Assembly: GCA_012032345.1 (NCBI GenBank)
Contig: JAAUQI010000011.1
Location: forward strand, 34,465-98,464
Reading direction: 5' to 3'
Source: Leptolyngbyaceae cyanobacterium RM1_1_2
GTDB lineage: Bacteria > Cyanobacteriota > Cyanobacteriia > Phormidesmidales > Phormidesmidaceae
DNA: 64,000 nucleotides
The notes under the pieces are model-generated. The model saw only the letters and a program-made list of their open reading frames with translations, searched no databases and was not told the DNA's origin. Below, one piece after another: positions 9,713 to 20,136 of this stretch. Made by a program: the position numbers and the translations under genes. The number at the start of each line of letters is the position of its first letter. The stretch's first letter is position 1.

Positions 9713-10642
9713 ATGTCTATTTTGAACACACTGTCTCAATCGCTTCAGATATCGGTCTTTAGCGCGATCGCAATAGGGACGACTACTCTCTATCCCTTAG
9801 CTGCAGAAGCCGCTACTTTCAACATTGGCGGGCTGAGATTTAGCGAGGCCGCAGGAGACTTCCGCCTGACTGATGGCTTTGTCCAAAACGGAACGGCTGT
9901 TTTGTTCCAAGAGGTCTTTGGCCCCAACGTAGATCTATCGATTGCTATCCAGGGAATGCGGAATCTGGGGATTGCTGGCTTTCGCTTGGAGTCCGTGGTA
10001 ACAAATAGCACAGGTACTCCCTGGACTTTTTACGATCACGAACTGCAAGAAGTCTTTGGCGTCCCCAGTCCAGAGCAAGACGGCCTTTCTTTCGGTCAGG
10101 GATTGCGCAGCGCGCGCCCTTTCACCTCTGATCGCTTTAGCCGTGTGGACGAAGTAACGGATGTGCGGGACTTTGTAAACTTTTCTAACGGCGTGGTCAA
10201 TCCCGGAGAAACGGTTAGCTTTCGCTATGTGATTACCGATCTGGTGGCAAACAATCTGTTTTATATTCGTCAGCGGCCCAACTTTGCCCCTGGGGGGACT
10301 GGTTTTGTAGAAGTGCCTCCCTTGCCTGTAGAACCTCCTCAGCCTGTAGAACCTCCTCAGCCTGTAGAACCTCCTCAGCCTGTGGAACCCTCGCCACCTG
10401 CAGAACCGCCAGTCCCCCCCCAGCCGGTAGAACCGTCTCCACCTGTAGAACCCACAGAGCCGTCTCCACCTGTAAAACCCACAGAACCCTCGCCGCCGCC
10501 AGTTAGTCCCCCCATTGAGCCAGATGCCGGAGACAATAGCACACCGACGGCTGTACCAGAGCCTGCGACGGTTTTGGCGCTGCTAATGTCAAGTATTTTG
10601 AGCAGACGGTATCTGCGACGCGCTCCGTCTTCTAATATTTGA
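9713..10642 (+). CDS. PEP-CTERM sorting domain protein with Pro-rich repeats
   Basis: The 309-residue exported protein has an N-terminal signal peptide ending near AAEAA, a globular domain of about 175 residues that I cannot assign, a Pro/Val/Glu-rich stalk (PVEPPQ repeats, residues about 203-270), and a C-terminal PEP-CTERM signal: AVPEPAT, a hydrophobic helix, then the basic end SRRYLRR. PEP-CTERM proteins are processed by exosortase/archaeosortase-like enzymes and sent to the envelope or exopolysaccharide. No exosortase is visible here. The stalk likely lifts the domain off the surface. The next gene is a TPS-type adhesin, so this is a surface-protein cluster. Confidence 0.88.
   Translation: MSILNTLSQSLQISVFSAIAIGTTTLYPLAAEAATFNIGGLRFSEAAGDFRLTDGFVQNGTAVLFQEVFGPNVDLSIAIQGMRNLGIAGFRLESVVTNSTGTPWTFYDHELQEVFGVPSPEQDGLSFGQGLRSARPFTSDRFSRVDEVTDVRDFVNFSNGVVNPGETVSFRYVITDLVANNLFYIRQRPNFAPGGTGFVEVPPLPVEPPQPVEPPQPVEPPQPVEPSPPAEPPVPPQPVEPSPPVEPTEPSPPVKPTEPSPPPVSPPIEPDAGDNSTPTAVPEPATVLALLMSSILSRRYLRRAPSSNI
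10325..10378 (+). repeat. Three 18-bp tandem repeats encoding PVEPPQ
   Basis: CCTGTAGAACCTCCTCAG is present three times without change at 10325-10378, followed by degenerate copies (PAEPPVPPQ, PVEPSPP, PVEPTEPSPP) to about 10510. Identical DNA in adjacent units suggests recent slippage, so stalk length probably varies between strains. Confidence 0.85.
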
Positions 10643-10694
10643 GGTAGCTGGTAGCGTCTACTCGCCTCAGTAGATTCGTTTAGGAGCTAGTTCA

Positions 10695-13205
10695 ATGCTG
10701 AGTGTTTCAGGCCGTCTCTGTCAGCAGTTTGGGCTGGTGTGCGCTGCTTTGCTTTTGGCGGACAAGACTGTTCTGGCACAGTCAATTGTGGCAGAGCCGG
10801 GAGCTACAGCCACTCAGGTCAACCAGTCAGCTAACCAGTTTGAGATTACCGGGGGGACGCTCTCAGCCGATGGTGCAAACCTATTCCATAGCTTTCAGCA
10901 GTTTGGGCTGACGTCGGAGCAGATTGCTGATTTTATCTCTCCGGCTGAGGTGAGCAATATTGTGGGTCGGGTTAATGGGGGCAGTGCCTCTTACATAGAC
11001 GGTCTTTTGCAAGTTAGCGGCAGTCAGGCTAACTTGTTTTTGTTAAATCCGGCAGGGATTCTCTTTGGGGCCAATGCCCGACTAGATTTAGGCGGTGATT
11101 TTACGGCAGCAACCTCAACCGGCTTGATGTTTGGCGATCGCAGCTTTGCCGCCTTTGGAGACAATAACTATGCGGCACTAGTGGGCGATCCCACGGGTTT
11201 TGTCTTTGAGCTGGAGCAGGCAGGGGCGATCGCTAACGCTGGAGATTTAGCAGTAGCCTCTGGGCGATCGCTAAGCCTAATAGCGGCAACGGTAGTCAAT
11301 ACGGGGACATTAACAGCCGCCGCCGGAGAGCTGCTGGTGGCGGCTGTCCCTGGAGCCAGCCTGATTCGCATCAGCCATCCTGAGCTGGTGCTGAGCCTGG
11401 AGATAGCGCCCTTACCAGCGACCTCTGCTCTGGCTTTGCAGCCCTTCGACTTGCCCGGTTTGCTCACGGGTGAGGCCGCGCCCAGCTCGACCGAGATCAG
11501 CGTCAATCCAGACGGCAGCGTCAGTCTGGTGGGCCAGTCCGTCACTATTCCTACCGCAGCAGGAACGGTGATTGTCTCAGGTCTTTTAGACACCGGGGGA
11601 GTCACTGGCGGACAAATCGCGGTCGTGGGCGATCGCGTCGCCCTGCTTGACAGCACCCTCAATGCTTCAGGCCAAAACGGCGGCGGCACCCTCCGCATCG
11701 GCGGTGACTATCAGGGGCGGGGCAGTTTGCCGGGGGCCACCCAAACCTATATCAGCGCCGACTCCCGACTACAGGCCAGCGCTACTGAGCAAGGCGACGG
11801 GGGCCGGGTGATTGTTTGGGCTGACGATACGACTCAGTTTTATGGGGCGATCGCGGCTAACGGCGGCGCTTTAGCAGGCAACGGTGGCTTAGTTGAAGTT
11901 TCAGGTAAAGACAGTCTGGTGTTTCGCGGCACCGTAGACGTGGCGGCTGTAAACGGTGCGGCAGGGACGCTGCTGCTAGATCCTGATACGCTAACTATCA
12001 TTGACGCTGCTGATGGTGCAGGTACGCTCGATGGCGAACTCACACCGGATACTGACGACAAGCTCTTTGCCGCAGTGCCCAATAGCGGGGCCAACACAAT
12101 TTCGGTGGGGCAGCTAGAAGCCTTTGGCAGCACTGCTCAGATTGTGCTTCAGGCTGACAACGGCATTACGATTGCAAATATCGCCAGCGATCTAATTGCC
12201 CTAAACCTCGAAACGAATCTAAATCCAGACAATTCTGTTGATCCCTTAACCAGCGGCTCTATTACTTTTATTGCCGATGCTGACAATGACGGGGTGGGTA
12301 ATTTTTCCATGAATCCCGGCGATACGATTCAGACCAACGGCGGCAGCGTGATTATTCGCGGTGCTGACATCTTAGTTGGCAATATTCAAACTGATGCGTT
12401 CGTGATAGGTAATGTAGACATTCAGGGGTCTTCTTTAAGAATTGGCCGGATTGATAGCGGTGCTATTGGAGTTTTTGGCACAGGCCGGATTAATTTAACA
12501 GCTACTGAGGGAGACATTGTCGTTGACAGTTTGGAGGCAGGTTCAGGGGGCATCCGCATCGAAGCTGCGGGGCTGTTTCAGGCGATTGGTAGTGACTTAG
12601 AATTTTTTACTATTCCACCGGTTGATTTCAGTGGTGTTCCTGTCAGCCTGCTGGTCAGAGCGTTTTCAGCTCAGGCCAAACAGGTTGTCATTTTGCACAA
12701 TGGGGCCAGCGAACCCGCTTCAGGTGAGCCGATTGTAATTGCAGGCAGCGGCACAGCTTTTGCCCTAGGCCCATCGGTTGATAATCCCAGCGCTCCTGGG
12801 CAGCTTGGCACTGACGCTACTTATACTCCTTTTGTTTTGGGTAGTGCAGAGTTTCCGGTATCCGTCAGTGGAACTGTAGGCGCGATCGCGGTGGGGGCAG
12901 GCAGCGATGCCACTTTAGTCACGTCGCTGCAAAATCAGCCTTTTGTGCCCGGACTCGAACCCGTTCCGCCCGTGCCCGACTTTGATGCCGCCAGCCTCGA
13001 TCAGCTAGAGCCAGACGCAGACCTAGCAGCCTCCCTCAGCCGCTCGGCCACGGCCTCTGCGCCAACCGAAACTCCAGAGAACCCAGAAACTCCACCAACA
13101 AACTGCACGGCCCAACGGATTGAACTCAACCCGGAAGGTTTGCCTGAGCTGCGCGGAGCCTGTCTCGAAGAGGACACAGAGCAAGTTCCAGCCGAGCCTA
13201 AGTAG
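10695..13205 (+). CDS. Filamentous haemagglutinin N-terminal (TPS) domain protein
   Basis: The 836-residue protein has a signal peptide (to about LAQS), then a two-partner-secretion domain with FHSFQQFGL, the NPAGILFG motif and GDFTAAT, as in TpsA adhesins. The middle is a predicted beta-helix rich in Gly/Asn/Asp/Leu. The C-terminus is disordered and Pro/Thr/Glu-rich with a final Cys pair (NCTAQ...GAC) that could form a disulfide. In cyanobacteria such proteins are usually exported by an FhaC/ShlB-like pore, but none is in the window. The stop lies 2 bp before the next gene, a TPR-CHAT protease, which suggests co-translation and a shared function. Confidence 0.9.
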   Translation: MLSVSGRLCQQFGLVCAALLLADKTVLAQSIVAEPGATATQVNQSANQFEITGGTLSADGANLFHSFQQFGLTSEQIADFISPAEVSNIVGRVNGGSASYIDGLLQVSGSQANLFLLNPAGILFGANARLDLGGDFTAATSTGLMFGDRSFAAFGDNNYAALVGDPTGFVFELEQAGAIANAGDLAVASGRSLSLIAATVVNTGTLTAAAGELLVAAVPGASLIRISHPELVLSLEIAPLPATSALALQPFDLPGLLTGEAAPSSTEISVNPDGSVSLVGQSVTIPTAAGTVIVSGLLDTGGVTGGQIAVVGDRVALLDSTLNASGQNGGGTLRIGGDYQGRGSLPGATQTYISADSRLQASATEQGDGGRVIVWADDTTQFYGAIAANGGALAGNGGLVEVSGKDSLVFRGTVDVAAVNGAAGTLLLDPDTLTIIDAADGAGTLDGELTPDTDDKLFAAVPNSGANTISVGQLEAFGSTAQIVLQADNGITIANIASDLIALNLETNLNPDNSVDPLTSGSITFIADADNDGVGNFSMNPGDTIQTNGGSVIIRGADILVGNIQTDAFVIGNVDIQGSSLRIGRIDSGAIGVFGTGRINLTATEGDIVVDSLEAGSGGIRIEAAGLFQAIGSDLEFFTIPPVDFSGVPVSLLVRAFSAQAKQVVILHNGASEPASGEPIVIAGSGTAFALGPSVDNPSAPGQLGTDATYTPFVLGSAEFPVSVSGTVGAIAVGAGSDATLVTSLQNQPFVPGLEPVPPVPDFDAASLDQLEPDADLAASLSRSATASAPTETPENPETPPTNCTAQRIELNPEGLPELRGACLEEDTEQVPAEPK

Positions 13206-13207
13206 CG

Positions 13208-15670
13208 ATGCGCCTGAAATTGGTGAAGCTGGCGTTGTTAAGTGCACTGGTGGCCTGCTGGCTGATGGTGCAGCCGCTAGCCTTGCTTACCCAGGCGATC
13301 GCACCAAAAGCAGGCAATGCTCAAACTGCCGCAGCCGTCTCACCGCAGACGCCTGAGGTTCCTGATGCAGATTTGCTGTTTCGCCAGGGTATTGCCCACT
13401 ACCAGGCCAATCGCTTTGAGGCGGCGATCGCATCTTGGCAAAGCGCCCTGGAAGCCTATCAGCAAGCCCAAAATTTAGAGCGCGTCGGGGCAATTTCTAA
13501 TGCGATCGCAGCTGCTCATCTCAAGCTCAGCCAGTACGCTGCTGCTGCTACCTGGGCACAACAGGCGCTGACCCTGGCTGAAGCTCAAAATGATGTCAAT
13601 GCCCAAGCCCAATCCCTGGGAAATCTGGGCATTGCCTACCTAGAACAGGGGAATTACTGGCAGGCGATCGAAACCTACCAGCGCTCCTTAGATTTAACGC
13701 CAGCAGCCTTGGAGACACCCGAAGCAGCCTCAGAGACAGAGGCTCACCTGCTCGGACTTTTGAGCAACGCCTACAGCGCTCTAGGAGACTACGACCGGGC
13801 GATCGCGCTGCAAACCCGCAGCCTAGAAATGGCTCAAAGTTTAGGCAATTCAGCTTTAGAGGCTACAGCCCTAGGAAATCTGGGTGCGCTTCATACCACG
13901 GTGGGTAACTACTCAACCGCGATTGAATATTATCAGTCTGGCCTGCGTCTAGCCGAATCAATTCACGACAGCACCGGGATCGCCTACACGCTAAAAAACT
14001 TGGGCGTTGCCTACCACGCGCTCAACAACGTCCCCCAGGCAATTGGCTACTACCAGCAAAGCCTCATCATTGCCCGCAGCCTGTCACAGCCGCAGCTCGA
14101 AGCCGCCGCCCTGACCAACCTCGGCATTGCCTACGAAGATTTAGGAGACTATAGACAGGCGATCGCCCTGCACGGTGAAAGTTTGGCGATCGCCCGCCTC
14201 AGCAACGATCCGCAGATGGTGGCCCAATCTCTCAATAATTTAGGCCATGCTCAGCTAGGCGCTAATCAGCTAGCAGAGGCAGCAGCTACGCTGCAGCAGG
14301 CAATTGAGATTTTGGACAGACTGCGCCAGCACCTCAGCGATCTCTACACCGTGTCTATTTTTGATACTCAGGTTTATACCTACAACCTGCTGCAGCAGGT
14401 TCTGGTGGCTCAGGCTGACTATGCTAGAGCGCTAGAAATTGCCGAACAGGGCCGCACCCGCGCTTTAGTTAGCCTGGTTGCCAATCAGCAGTCTGCGGTG
14501 ATAACCGTCTCAGTTGCTGACATACAGGCCCTTGCCCGAGAGCAGCAAACTACCCTGGTAGAGTATTCAGCCGTGCCCGATGATGCTTTTAAGTTTCAGG
14601 GCAAACAGCGGGGCCGCATTAGTGAGCTTTTTATCTGGGTGATTCAGCCGACAGGAGAGATCAGCTTTCGGCGGCAGGCAATTTCTTTAGAGCAGCCGCT
14701 AGAAAGCCTGATTGCTCAAAGCCGCAGTCAGATAGGCGGACGGGGCATTTTTCGCAGCATTCGAGTCGCGCCCGCTCAGGTGACTGAGACCGGCAATCCC
14801 CTACAGACGCTCTATGAGATCCTTATCGCCCCTATTCAAGACCTGCTGCCTGCTGCCGCCACAGACCCGGTGATTCTGATTCCTCATGAGAATCTATTTT
14901 TAGTTCCTTTTGCGGCCCTACAGGCAGCCGATGAAACCTACCTCATCGAGCATCACACTCTGGCGATCGCCCCCTCAATTCAGCTCTTGGGCCTGACCCA
15001 AACCGACCCGACAGTCACCCTCTCAGCTACCAGTCAGGCGCTCGTCGTCGGCAACCCCGCCATGCCCAGTTTGGCTCTGTCTCCCGGTGAGATCCCGCAG
15101 ATCCTGCCGCCGCTACCTGGAGCTGAGCAAGAAGCCGCCGCGATCGCTCAGCTCTTTCACACAGCGGCTTTGACTGGGGTGCAGGCCACCGAAACTGCGA
15201 TCGCGGCGCAAATGCCCCAGGCAGCGCTAATTCACCTAGCCACCCACGGCCTGCTAGATCTAGATTTGCCATCGACTGAGCCAAACCGATTGCACATTCC
15301 AGGGGCGATCGCCCTGACCCCCTCCGCCACAGCCGATGGCTGGCTCACCGCCGCCGAGATTGCTGCCCTACATCTCCACGCCGAGCTGGTGGTGCTGAGC
15401 GCCTGCGATACGGGCTTAGGCGAGATTACGGGAGACGGGGTTTTGGGACTGGCGCGATCGCTCCTAGGAGCTGGTGCTAAAAGTACTGTGGTTTCGCTCT
15501 GGGCCGTACCCGATGCGCCAACGGCTGAGCTGATGATTGCCTTTTATCAGCAGCTACTGCAGGGAAGTAATAAAGCTCAGGCTCTGCGTCGAGCAATGCT
15601 GAAGACCAAGGCTAGCTATCCTGCCCCCGGAGCTTGGGCTGCCTTTGTTTTAATTGGCAACTCTAATTAA
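13208..15670 (+). CDS. TPR-CHAT domain protease-like protein
   Basis: After a signal peptide or membrane anchor (residues 1-31) come about eight tetratricopeptide repeats (roughly 45-400, many with GNLGIAY-type cores) and a C-terminal CHAT domain (about 520-818). CHAT is a caspase-fold peptidase: the catalytic His is in LIHLATHGLLD and the Cys in LSACDTGLG, both present. The signal peptide places it in the periplasm or outside. TPR-CHAT genes next to TPS-type haemagglutinins are a recurring cyanobacterial arrangement. Cleavage or surface processing of the neighbour is a reasonable inference but is not proven. Confidence 0.9.
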   Translation: MRLKLVKLALLSALVACWLMVQPLALLTQAIAPKAGNAQTAAAVSPQTPEVPDADLLFRQGIAHYQANRFEAAIASWQSALEAYQQAQNLERVGAISNAIAAAHLKLSQYAAAATWAQQALTLAEAQNDVNAQAQSLGNLGIAYLEQGNYWQAIETYQRSLDLTPAALETPEAASETEAHLLGLLSNAYSALGDYDRAIALQTRSLEMAQSLGNSALEATALGNLGALHTTVGNYSTAIEYYQSGLRLAESIHDSTGIAYTLKNLGVAYHALNNVPQAIGYYQQSLIIARSLSQPQLEAAALTNLGIAYEDLGDYRQAIALHGESLAIARLSNDPQMVAQSLNNLGHAQLGANQLAEAAATLQQAIEILDRLRQHLSDLYTVSIFDTQVYTYNLLQQVLVAQADYARALEIAEQGRTRALVSLVANQQSAVITVSVADIQALAREQQTTLVEYSAVPDDAFKFQGKQRGRISELFIWVIQPTGEISFRRQAISLEQPLESLIAQSRSQIGGRGIFRSIRVAPAQVTETGNPLQTLYEILIAPIQDLLPAAATDPVILIPHENLFLVPFAALQAADETYLIEHHTLAIAPSIQLLGLTQTDPTVTLSATSQALVVGNPAMPSLALSPGEIPQILPPLPGAEQEAAAIAQLFHTAALTGVQATETAIAAQMPQAALIHLATHGLLDLDLPSTEPNRLHIPGAIALTPSATADGWLTAAEIAALHLHAELVVLSACDTGLGEITGDGVLGLARSLLGAGAKSTVVSLWAVPDAPTAELMIAFYQQLLQGSNKAQALRRAMLKTKASYPAPGAWAAFVLIGNSN

Positions 15671-15755
15671 GCCCTATTCCTTCCTGCTGCTGACTACTGA
15701 AGACCGCTTGGTGATAATCTGTAATGTGGCACTTTAGAACATAAGACAATCTTAA

Positions 15756-17249
<1,494 letters not shown>

Positions 17250-17271
17250 TGAGCCACTGGGCCTGATGGGA

Positions 17272-17303
17272 TAGAAGCTGAGCGAAAAACTGCTCAGCTT
17301 CTA
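17272..17303 (+). terminator. 12-bp hairpin between the ATP synthase beta and epsilon genes
   Basis: TAGAAGCTGAGC (17272-17283) and GCTCAGCTTCTA (17292-17303) pair perfectly around GAAAAACT. CCTTTTTAC follows. It may be a partial terminator or an RNA-stabilising element that sets the beta:epsilon ratio, since F1 needs three beta per epsilon. Confidence 0.65.
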
Positions 17304-17364
17304 CCTTTTTACCCGGTTACGGTTTTTGAGTGTGCAGGCAGCGTTTGAGGATTAAAGCAAAACT

Positions 17365-17771
17365 ATGGCATTAACGGTTCGGGTAATTGCTCCCGATAAG
17401 ACAGTTTGGGACTCTGAAGCGGAAGAAGTCATTTTGCCGAGTACCACAGGTCAGCTAGGCATTTTAGGCGGTCACGCCCCGTTGCTGTCTGCTCTAGACA
17501 TCGGCGTTATGCGGGTTCGAGCTGAAAAAGACTGGGTGCGATCGCGCTGATGGGTGGCTTCGCTGAAGTTGAAAATAATGAAGTCACTATCCTGGTCAAC
17601 GGTGCCGAACGGGGTGACAAAATTAAGAAAGAGGACGCACAAGCGGCTTTCCAGAAAGCGCAGGAACGTCTAGAGGGCGTTTTAGATGAAGATCGTCAAG
17701 AGAAAATTCGCGCTACTCAGGCCCTCAAACGTGCCCGAGCACGTCTGCAAGCAGCGGGCGGTGTAGTTTAG
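17365..17771 (+). pseudogene. atpC: F1 ATP synthase subunit epsilon, frameshifted in this sequence
   Basis: Epsilon sits on the F1 stalk and regulates rotation. The beta-sandwich half ([20 protein letters not shown], then [18 protein letters not shown]) is in one frame and ends in an early TGA at 17548. The remaining part (MGGFAEVENNEVTILVNGAE and the helical RATQALKRARARLQ tail) continues in another frame from 17550. Adding one G after 17538 turns GTGCGATCGCGCTG into GTG GCG ATC GCG CTG and yields [12 protein letters not shown], the family sequence. The gene is essential, so the missing base, right at a GCGATCGC octamer, is most likely an error in the sequence. Confidence 0.92.
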
Positions 17772-17835
17772 CCGTAGGCTACCAGATCATTCCGATAGGG
17801 TGAACTTTGCGCTCATCCTTTGGGGTCAAAAAAAT

Positions 17836-17858
17836 AGAGACAGCCCAAAGCTGTCTCT
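17836..17858. terminator. Bidirectional terminator between atpC and the PSRP-3 gene
   Basis: AGAGACAGC (17836-17844) and GCTGTCTCT (17850-17858) form a perfect 9-bp stem around CCAAA. On the minus strand a run of seven T follows, so it terminates the PSRP-3 transcript. On the + strand it closes the ATP synthase unit. Confidence 0.8.
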
Positions 17859-17958
17859 TAGCCACGCTAATTCTTGTGAGCTTAATCTGGGCTAGCCATG
17901 AAAATATTTGATTTCCATTAAGGCTGGGCTAATGCCAAAAGCTACACAGGCGCTGTAA

Positions 17959-18270
17959 TCACGAACTACCGGTGAAGGCAACCTCTGGAAATTTAGATTG
18001 GGCCTCAGTCATAGGCTTACTCTTGCCTTCTTCTTGCCAGTAGTTAATGATTTCAGTAGCTTTATTGAGCAGCTCAATGCGCTCTTCTTCTGTAATCCAG
18101 CTTTTAGATTCAAGTTCTGTTTTAATCTGCTCCCACGCATCATGGCGGGGCCAGAAAAAATAGGAAGTTAGAGGACTGGTGCCTTTACCCACAACCTGAT
18201 CAACCGCTAGAGCAACGTCTTTTTCTAGCCAGAGAACTTTTAAGATAAATCGAGACAACGAAAGCTCCAT
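17959..18270 (-). CDS. Probable 30S ribosomal protein PSRP-3 / Ycf65 family
   Basis: The 103 residues contain the family block [20 protein letters not shown], then [36 protein letters not shown] and KFPEV. Ycf65/PSRP-3 is found in cyanobacterial and plastid small ribosomal subunits. It is a monocistronic gene convergent with the ATP synthase genes and ends about 100 bp before a bidirectional terminator. Confidence 0.93.
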   Translation of the reverse strand: MELSLSRFILKVLWLEKDVALAVDQVVGKGTSPLTSYFFWPRHDAWEQIKTELESKSWITEEERIELLNKATEIINYWQEEGKSKPMTEAQSKFPEVAFTGSS

Positions 18271-18408
18271 TTAACATACAGCCCAAAACACTACAGTCCC
18301 CTATGGTATCGCAGATTAATCAGCTAGATTCATAAAGATTCTTCGACTCAAAAACTTTTCTCCTTTAAACTGCTCTGCATCAGGACGTTTAGGTCTACAT
18401 CTGCATTT

Positions 18409-19215
18409 ATGCCTTCTCCCAGTTCCGGCAGCGCGATCGCCGTTTTTGATATTGACGGTGTGATTCGAGACGTCAGTGGCTCTTACCGTCGCGCCCTGGC
18501 AGATACGGTTGAGCACTTTACAGTAGCCGCCTATCGACCGACCTCTGAAGACATCGATCAGCTTAAAAACGAAGGCTGCTGGAATAATGACTGGGAGGGT
18601 TCTCAAGAGCTAATCTATCGCTACTTTGAGGCCCAAGGACAGGCGCGCTCGCAGGTGGCGCTCAGCTACGACGAGCTAGTGAACTTTTTCCAGCAGCGCT
18701 ATCGCGGCAGTGATTTAGCCAACCCCGATCGGTGGGACGGCTATATTGCGCAGGAGCCGATTTTAGTAGAGCACACTTATTTTGAGCAGCTTTCCCAAAA
18801 TCAGATCGCTTGGGGATTTTTTAGCGGCGCGACCCAGGGTTCGGCCCGCTATATCCTGGAGCGTCGTATTGGGCTGGTGCAGCCAGTGCTGGTGGCAATG
18901 GAGGACGCCCCCGGTAAGCCTGACCCGTCAGGGCTGCTTACCGCAGTGAGTCAGCTAGAGCATCAGCTAGGGCTAGCCGACGGGTTGCCTGTCCTTTATG
19001 CTGGCGATACGGTCGCAGATATGAAGACTGTAAAAGCGGCTGAGAAACAGCAGGGCGATCGCCGCTGGATTGCTGTGGGCATTTTGCCGCCCCATATGCA
19101 ACAAAGTACAGATTATGCAGTCGCTTATCAAAAGCAGCTGCAAGTAGCAGGGGCCGAGATTGTCTTACAGGCCATCAACCAGCTAACCGCAGCCCAAATT
19201 CACCAGCTAATCTAG
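18409..19215 (+). CDS. HAD-superfamily phosphatase-like protein (TIGR01548 type)
   Basis: HAD motif I is seen as FDIDGVIRD near residue 13, with both catalytic Asp residues. A helical cap follows (CWNNDWEGSQELIYRYF, QQRYRG). Motif II/III is around FFSGATQGSARYIL and the Lys in PGKPDP, and motif IV is YAGDTVADMKT. This is the cyanobacterial group tied to model TIGR01548; the substrate is unknown. A methyltransferase gene follows after 17 bp on the same strand. Confidence 0.88.
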   Translation: MPSPSSGSAIAVFDIDGVIRDVSGSYRRALADTVEHFTVAAYRPTSEDIDQLKNEGCWNNDWEGSQELIYRYFEAQGQARSQVALSYDELVNFFQQRYRGSDLANPDRWDGYIAQEPILVEHTYFEQLSQNQIAWGFFSGATQGSARYILERRIGLVQPVLVAMEDAPGKPDPSGLLTAVSQLEHQLGLADGLPVLYAGDTVADMKTVKAAEKQQGDRRWIAVGILPPHMQQSTDYAVAYQKQLQVAGAEIVLQAINQLTAAQIHQLI

Positions 19216-19232
19216 CTGATTAGTACAGGCCG

Positions 19233-20003
19233 ATGAGCAAGGACTATTTTTCCGATCAGGCCGCCGACTATGCCCAATACCGTCCTCACTATCCTGACTC
19301 ACTGTTTGAGTATCTCTCAACGCTGTGTGCTGAACGAAGGCTAGTCTGGGACTGCGGTACGGGTAATGGACAGGCGGCTGTGGCGCTGACCAAATATTTT
19401 GAACAGGTGATTGCCACCGATGTCAGCGCGGCTCAGCTGGCCCAGGCTTTAGCTCATAGCCAGGTTTCTTATCGTTTAGCTCCAGCAGAAAATAATGGTA
19501 TTGCTGACCATACCCTTGATCTGGTTGTAGCAGCGCAAGCGCTGCACTGGTTTAATCAAGAGCGCTTTTATAGCGAGGTCAAGCGATCGCTTAAGCCCAC
19601 CGGCATTGTTGCTGTTTGGTGTTACGAGCTGATGCAGATTTCACCCACCATCGATCGATTTGTGCAGCACTTTTACGCCAAAATTGTTGGCCCCCACTGG
19701 CCACCAGAGCGCCAGATGATTGAGGATCGCTATCAGACGATTACTTTCCCGTTTCGGGCGATCGCGGCACCTGCTTTTCAAATGGAGGCTACCTGGACTT
19801 TTGAGCAGATGCTGGGCTATCTCAATACCTGGTCAGCCACCCAGCGCTTTCTACGACGGCGGCAGATTCATCCAGTCAATCTCATTCAAGATGACCTAGC
19901 CAGGGCCTGGGGCGACTTGGGCGACAGCAAGCAGGTGATCTGGCCTCTCTACCTGCGGCTGGGCAGACCGCACCCGCGCTTGTATACCGTTAGACTGCCG
20001 TAA
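19233..20003 (+). CDS. Class I SAM-dependent methyltransferase
   Basis: The 256-residue protein has the SAM motif I VWDCGTGNGQAAVAL, the acidic end of strand 2 (VIATDVSAAQL), and the motif LDLVVAAQALHWFN typical of the methyltransferase_11 / trans-aconitate-like group (YAQYRPHYPDSL at the N-terminus). Its substrate cannot be deduced. It follows the HAD gene closely and probably shares its transcript. Confidence 0.9.
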   Translation: MSKDYFSDQAADYAQYRPHYPDSLFEYLSTLCAERRLVWDCGTGNGQAAVALTKYFEQVIATDVSAAQLAQALAHSQVSYRLAPAENNGIADHTLDLVVAAQALHWFNQERFYSEVKRSLKPTGIVAVWCYELMQISPTIDRFVQHFYAKIVGPHWPPERQMIEDRYQTITFPFRAIAAPAFQMEATWTFEQMLGYLNTWSATQRFLRRRQIHPVNLIQDDLARAWGDLGDSKQVIWPLYLRLGRPHPRLYTVRLP

Positions 20004-20136
20004 ACCAGCTTGTAAACCTGCTAGGATTTGAGCTTAGCGCTAATTTCTACACTTTGAGTTCCTGACATTTCAGGCAGAGGCTAAAAGCTGATAGAGTTGC
20101 GATCGCCAGCGACCAGACAGACAGTTAAAAGACACT

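Noticed and set aside
10325..10510. CRISPR-like array
   Set aside because: The repeats are contiguous, in frame, and encode a Pro-rich stalk; there are no spacers. No CRISPR array was seen elsewhere.
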